DNA of 64,000 bases, from assembly GCF_900101095.1 (NCBI RefSeq), contig NZ_FNFM01000006.1:124001-188000 (forward strand), read 5' to 3'. Position numbers and translations under genes: made by a program. This stretch comes from Actinopolyspora mzabensis. Lineage in GTDB: Bacteria > Actinomycetota > Actinomycetes > Mycobacteriales > Pseudonocardiaceae. How positions within the stretch are numbered: the stretch's first letter is position 1; each line of letters begins with the position of its first letter. Of the stretch, positions 60,327 through 64,000 are shown piece by piece. Under the pieces are notes generated by a model. It was given only the letters and a program-made list of their open reading frames with translations. It was not told the origin of the DNA and ran no database searches.

Positions 60327-61575
60327 CAGGAACGAAGCCGATTCCAGGACCGCGGAGGACACCACCGCGGGAAGCAACGAGGGGCAGCGGTCCGAGCGGT
60401 CGGCGACAGGATCCGCTTCCGGCGGCGGTGTCGACACCGCCACCACCGAGCGCGAAGCCGAGACCGAACGTGACGCCGAATCCTCGCCCGCCGAGGCACG
60501 TGCCGCGGACACCGAAGAGGCCGTGCGGGCCGACTCCGAGGGACTGATCGGCTCGGAGGCGGGCGGTGAGGCCGGTGCGCTGGAGGACCGGTTCACCGAA
60601 GACACGGCGAGCACGGCCCCGGCGGGGGAAACGAGCGCCGCGGGATCGTCCCAGGACAAGTCCTCGGACGCCTACCACGCGAGGGTGATCGCCGCCGCGG
60701 GAACTCCGAGCGGGCTGCTCAACGGCCTGCTCAAGGAGCTACGACCGAAGCAGTGGGTCAAGAACATCCTGGTGCTGGCCGCACCGTTCAGCGCGGGTGA
60801 GCTGTGGGCGGTTCCGACCCTGCTCGACGCTGCCGTGGCCTTCGCGGTCTTCTCGATGGCCGCTTCGGGGATCTACTTCATCAACGACGCTCTCGACGTG
60901 GAGTCCGATCGGGCGCACCCCACCAAACGAAACCGGCCGATCGCGGCGGGGTTGATCCCGCTGCCGGTGGCCTACGGGGTGTGCGGGTTGCTGCTCGTGG
61001 GCTCGCTGGTCGTCTCCGGCCTGATGAGCATGGGCCTGCTGGCGGTGATGGTCGTCTACGTCGCCGTGCAGCTCGGCTACTGCTTCGGCCTCAAGCACCA
61101 GCCGGTGATCGACCTGTGCATAGTGGCCTCCGGCTTCCTGCTGCGCGCGGTGGCGGGCGGCGCGGCCGCCGGGCTGGAGATCACCCAGTGGTTCTACATC
61201 GTGGTCGCTTTCGGCTCGCTGTTCATGGTGGCGGGCAAGCGCTACGCGGAGGTCAAGCTCGCCAACGAGACCGGAGCCAAGATCCGCAAGTCGCTACGGG
61301 CCTACTCCGCCTCGTACCTGCGGTTCGTCTGGGCCATCTCGGCCGCGATCATGATCATGTCCTACAGCATGTGGGCCTACGACATCCGGCAGGAGGACAA
61401 CTCGATCTGGGGAGTGGTGTCGATCATTCCCTTCGTGATCGGCATCCTGCGTTACGCGGTGGACGTGGACAAGGGCGTGGCCGGTGAACCGGAGGAAGTG
61501 GCACTCAAGGACAAGGTGCTGCTGGTGCTGTTCGGCATCCTCGCAGGGTGTCTTTTCTTCGCCTTCTACCTCTGA
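60319..61575 (+). CDS. ubiA: Decaprenyl-phosphate phosphoribosyltransferase
   Basis: A 418-residue UbiA-superfamily enzyme: a ~115-residue acidic, probably disordered N-terminus, then about nine membrane helices with the prenyl/Mg motif NDALDVESDRAHPTKRNRPI and the second site region FMVAGKRYAEV. It attaches phosphoribose to decaprenyl phosphate for arabinan synthesis. GTG 60319 follows GGCGGAGGAACC. The acidic extension is longer than in M. tuberculosis UbiA. Confidence 0.94.
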   Translation: MADRNEADSRTAEDTTAGSNEGQRSERSATGSASGGGVDTATTEREAETERDAESSPAEARAADTEEAVRADSEGLIGSEAGGEAGALEDRFTEDTASTAPAGETSAAGSSQDKSSDAYHARVIAAAGTPSGLLNGLLKELRPKQWVKNILVLAAPFSAGELWAVPTLLDAAVAFAVFSMAASGIYFINDALDVESDRAHPTKRNRPIAAGLIPLPVAYGVCGLLLVGSLVVSGLMSMGLLAVMVVYVAVQLGYCFGLKHQPVIDLCIVASGFLLRAVAGGAAAGLEITQWFYIVVAFGSLFMVAGKRYAEVKLANETGAKIRKSLRAYSASYLRFVWAISAAIMIMSYSMWAYDIRQEDNSIWGVVSIIPFVIGILRYAVDVDKGVAGEPEEVALKDKVLLVLFGILAGCLFFAFYL

Positions 61576-61612
61576 GCGAGGTTTTCGGCTCGGTCTGTGC
61601 GGCGGTGCGGGT

Positions 61613-61723
61613 GGCGGAACCTCTCGCACGGCTCTCGCTGCGGGTCCGGCGACATCGGGTAGCGACCTACACAACGTCTCCGGCGTCCTCGCGAGAGCCG
61701 CACGGGAGAACCCGCGGCGGTGC
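61613..61723 (+). repeat. 111-bp structured 3'-UTR element, copy A5
   Basis: Starts 37 bp after the ubiA stop. Inner stem CCGGCGAC/GTCTCCGG; apical hairpin GTAG-CGAC-CTAC. One base different from A4, 24.6 kb away and on the other strand. Confidence 0.87.
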
Positions 61724-61796
61724 CGACTGCGAGGGTGGTCGGGACTCGGCCTGCGGGAGCGCTCGGAGGGCGGCTACTCCTCGGCGCTGCCGGCCC

Positions 61797-61893
61797 GGCG
61801 ATTTCGCGAGAAATCGACCCCCCCCCCAGGCCGGACCGTCGTACGCCCCGGCTCCCTCGCCACCGGCGCGGCGATCTCGGGGGAGATTGACGC
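61797..61893 (+). repeat. Two short hairpin repeats P behind A5
   Basis: 61797-61818 reads GGCGATTTC-GCGA-GAAATCGAC. 61869-61893 reads CGATCTC-GGGG-GAGATTG: both arms changed together, so pairing is kept. They complete the identifiable content of 61576-61912. Confidence 0.72.
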
Positions 61894-61912
61894 CGGACGG
61901 TGCGGGCTCCGG

Positions 61913-62422
61913 TCACTCTTCGGAGGCGACCGGTAGGGACCGGCCGTCGGTCATGCGGACCAGCTCGTCATGGCTGGTGGGAAACAACGTTCGGGGTGTG
62001 CCGCCCGCGGCCCACACCCGTTCGTAGTCCGCCAGTGCGCTGTCGACCACCGTCGGCAGCGCCTCGGGATGTCCCAACGGAGCCACCCCGCCGATCGCCT
62101 GGCCGGTGGCCCGCCGGACCTGCTCGGGCTTGGCGCGGACGAGCGGTTGCCACCCCAGCCGCAGGGCCAGCGCTTCCGTGTCCACCCGGTGGCGCCCACT
62201 GGTCAGCACCAGGACCGGCTCCTCACCGGAGAGGAAGACCAGGCTTCCCGCGATCGCGCCCGTCTCGCAGCCGAGGGCCGCCGCGGCATCGGCGGCGGTC
62301 CTGGTCGATCCGGGCATCTCCCGGATCTCGCCCGGTACTCCCATCGCCCGGAGCCGACGGGCAACCTCTTTGCTGCGTTCGGGGAGCATGCTCTCCGAGG
62401 ACGCGGTCGTCTCCGACTGCAC
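61913..62422 (-). CDS. YbaK/EbsC-type aminoacyl-tRNA deacylase
   Basis: A 169-residue protein of the YbaK/ProX fold. It has AADAAAALGCETGAIAGSLVFLSG, the GRHRVDTEALALRLG stretch and AIGGVAPLGHP, the conserved substrate loop. Such enzymes hydrolyse mischarged tRNA (often Cys- or Ala-tRNA-Pro) in trans. GTG 62422 is supported by GGAGG; ATG 62389 is possible. The deacylase is divergent from the nitroreductase. Confidence 0.87.
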   Translation of the reverse strand: MQSETTASSESMLPERSKEVARRLRAMGVPGEIREMPGSTRTAADAAAALGCETGAIAGSLVFLSGEEPVLVLTSGRHRVDTEALALRLGWQPLVRAKPEQVRRATGQAIGGVAPLGHPEALPTVVDSALADYERVWAAGGTPRTLFPTSHDELVRMTDGRSLPVASEE

Positions 62423-62504
62423 GCGGCGAACCTCCGTACGGCTTTTCGGCGCATTGGGCCGACCTCTCGCGACAGTTCGCACCCTAGCGCACCATACTTC
62501 GATC

Positions 62505-63044
62505 GTGACCGAATCACCCGGGCGTGGTGCCCCTTTCCCGGACTCGTTGGAGATGCTGCGCGGATTGCGCGCCAACCGCTGGTTCACGGACGCCGAGGTG
62601 CCCACGGCGGATCTGCGCCGGATACTCGAGGTGGCCCGTTGGACCGGTTCCGCGCGTAATCGCCAACCGTGGCGGGTGCACACCGTTCGCGATGCGGACA
62701 CCCGTGCCGAACTGGGGCGCTGCGGCGACTACGCCCTGCACCTCGCGCAGGCACCGGTGGTGATCCTGCTGGCGCTGGATCGCGGCGGGGCGGACGCCGA
62801 GTTCGACGGGGGCAGGTTCGCACAGACCCTCATGGCGGCGGCGGGCGCTTTCGGACTCGGCTGTTGCCCGGCGACCTTCTTCCCGGCGGCCAACGCCGAG
62901 CGGGCCACCGCGATCGCCGGGTTCGAGGAGCCGTGGTCGGTGCGTACCGGTATCGCGTTGGGATGGCCCGCGCCCGCGCCTGCCGGCAGGTCCGCGATCC
63001 CGCGGGGCAGGTTGCCGTTGCACACCCTCTGGTCGGGGGAGTGA
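62505..63044 (+). CDS. Nitroreductase-family flavoprotein
   Basis: A 179-residue FMN enzyme with RANRWFTDAEVPTADLRRILEVARWTGSARNRQPWRV at the N-terminus (FMN phosphate site) and a shortened C-terminus GLGCCPATFFPAANAERA. It lacks the full second subdomain of larger nitroreductases. Likely reduces nitro- or quinone-type substrates with NAD(P)H. GTG 62505 start. Confidence 0.82.
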   Translation: MTESPGRGAPFPDSLEMLRGLRANRWFTDAEVPTADLRRILEVARWTGSARNRQPWRVHTVRDADTRAELGRCGDYALHLAQAPVVILLALDRGGADAEFDGGRFAQTLMAAAGAFGLGCCPATFFPAANAERATAIAGFEEPWSVRTGIALGWPAPAPAGRSAIPRGRLPLHTLWSGE

Positions 63045-63179
63045 GCTTGGGTAGGAGAGTGAGCTGGGCAGGGGAGTGGGCGCCGCTCCACAGCGGCACG
63101 GCCCGCAAGGCACCGCCGCACGCGCCGTCCGTCACTCCACCCGCGCGAATCCGGCCGCGAACCCGCTCGGTAAGACCAG

Positions 63180-63761
63180 TCAGTAGTAGGAGTACTCCGG
63201 CAGGGGTTGCCCGGAAACCTTGCGCAGCACGTCCGCGACATTCTGCATCCACCACACCGCGAAGCGTGCGGGCGTGAGCGGATCGCTCCAGTCCGCCGTC
63301 TTGTCGAAGTGCTCGTCGATGGGGGCGCAGCCCGGACCGAGCACGCCGTGCTCCACTCCGTAGGCGATGCGCATGTTCACCAGCACCCAGAACCACGCCT
63401 CGACCTGCTCGGCGTTGTGCAGCACCAGTTTTTCGCCCCTGGCGGGCAGGGTGCGCAGCACGACGTCCGCGTCCTCGCGGAGCCGGTTGATCAGATCGGC
63501 CTCCAGCCAACCGCGCAACGCGTCGTCGTCCACGGGATCGCACCAGCTGTCGCGCAGCGCGCGGAGCATGGTCGAGTCCAGTGGGGTGACCGGCAACGGC
63601 AACGAGAGCCGCTCACACAGCCAGTCGTATTCGCGGTATTCGTCCAGTCTTCCCTGGACCAGTTCCCGATATCGTGGCAGTGAAGCGCGTAGCCACTTGA
63701 ACATGGTCGAATCGAACTCAGCGACCAGCGTGTTATCCACAATGGAGCACTTCACGGCCAT
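63180..63761 (-). CDS. DUF2017 protein
   Basis: About 193 residues. The middle and C-terminus (LINRLREDADVVLRTLPARGEKLVLHNAEQVEAWFWVLVNMRIAYGV, then FAVWWMQNVADVL) resemble mycobacterial DUF2017 proteins. Function is unknown. ATG 63761 has GGGAGA upstream; ATG 63776 is another candidate. Nothing is recognised in 63762-63908. Confidence 0.7.
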   Translation of the reverse strand: MAVKCSIVDNTLVAEFDSTMFKWLRASLPRYRELVQGRLDEYREYDWLCERLSLPLPVTPLDSTMLRALRDSWCDPVDDDALRGWLEADLINRLREDADVVLRTLPARGEKLVLHNAEQVEAWFWVLVNMRIAYGVEHGVLGPGCAPIDEHFDKTADWSDPLTPARFAVWWMQNVADVLRKVSGQPLPEYSYY

Positions 63762-63908
63762 ATCCGAGTCTCCCATCGCCCCGGCCCCGAATCCACAGTC
63801 GATTCTCGCAGCCGACTCGACGGGAGTCACAACCGCATCCACGATGCGATAGCGAAGGCGTTTTCCGCCCGTTGCCCGGTCTCCCTCGACGCTTCCGCGC
63901 CGAAGGAG

Positions 63909-63926
63909 ACCGGGTGGCAACCCGGT
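63909..63926 (-). terminator. Terminator hairpin
   Basis: ACCGGGT and ACCCGGT pair around GGCA, 12 bp after the stop of the partial gene on the minus strand. Confidence 0.5.
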
Positions 63927-63938
63927 GGAAAACTCCGG

Positions 63939-64000
63939 TCAGTAACGGTACGCCTTGGTCTTGCCGGTCTTGGAGTTCCAGATGATGTAGCCGTGCTGGA
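63939..64000 (-). CDS. C-terminal end of an unidentified protein
   Basis: Only the last ~20 codons are visible, reading QHGYIIWNSKTGKTKAYRY and stop. The GYIIWNSKTGK pattern is reminiscent of the ends of LGFP-type or other secreted repeat domains, but too little is present to name it. Confidence 0.5.
   Translation of the reverse strand, partial: QHGYIIWNSKTGKTKAYRY

Overview
The window is high-GC actinomycete chromosome. Several markers point to a mycolic-acid-type (arabinogalactan) cell wall and to the order Pseudonocardiales, perhaps near Actinopolyspora or Saccharopolyspora, although the genus cannot be fixed from sequence alone. These markers are UDP-galactopyranose mutase, a GlfT2-type galactofuranosyltransferase and the decaprenyl-phosphate phosphoribosyltransferase UbiA; F420-type flavoenzymes; XRE/DUF397 and DUF3558 gene families; and GTG/TTG starts with GTGA/ATGA overlaps. 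No phage, integrase, transposase or CRISPR array was found.

Layout. 0-1.1 kb: secreted chitin-active LPMO (partial) with two DasR-like sites, then tRNA-Gly. 1.3-8.9 kb: F420-type flavoenzyme, a LytS-type sensor kinase, an S49 peptidase, a LytTR response regulator and a sodium/solute symporter. 8.9-13.1 kb: SDR, rhodanese, DUF4328 and SEC-C proteins, and a ferritin with iron-box-like repeats. 13.3-23 kb: a polyol/sugar island on both strands with two FGGY kinases, two HADs, a polyol permease, a DhaK/DhaL-fused ketose kinase, an RpiB isomerase and a 2-hydroxyacid dehydrogenase. 23-29.2 kb: MarR/DoxX pair, then an accessory patch with XRE regulator, two DUF397 genes and a tandem duplication of a DUF3558 lipoprotein/WXG-like pair, one copy broken. 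29.3-36.6 kb: ricin-type lectin, then cytochrome bd oxidase (cydA, cydB) and a fused CydDC exporter. 37.1-41.3 kb: homogentisate catabolism (IclR, fumarylacetoacetase, an unknown partner, homogentisate dioxygenase). 41.7-48.3 kb: DUF2470 protein behind an iron box, CPBP protease, arginine deiminase, sensor kinase/LuxR regulator, DoxX and macrodomain proteins. 48.5-61.6 kb: a block whose gene content resembles the Mycobacterium tuberculosis Rv3838c-Rv3806c region (pheA, metallopeptidase, septum-formation protein, serS, HAD, PGRP amidase, glf, glfT2, PAP2, ubiA). 61.9-64 kb: YbaK deacylase, nitroreductase, DUF2017 protein and the end of one more gene.

The most unusual signal lies between the genes. 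Five copies of an element exactly 111 bp long, with nested inverted repeats, begin 36-38 bp after a stop codon and always in the sense orientation of the gene just ended. The inner stems differ between copies but mostly keep their pairing. A related ~195 bp element (two copies) and a truncated version sit in the same kind of position. A second, short hairpin motif (CGATTTC-GCGA-GAAATCG type, about 14 copies) usually follows them. I read these as linked families of structured 3'-UTR elements; whether they act as terminators, RNA-stability elements, regulatory RNAs or mobile repeats is unknown.
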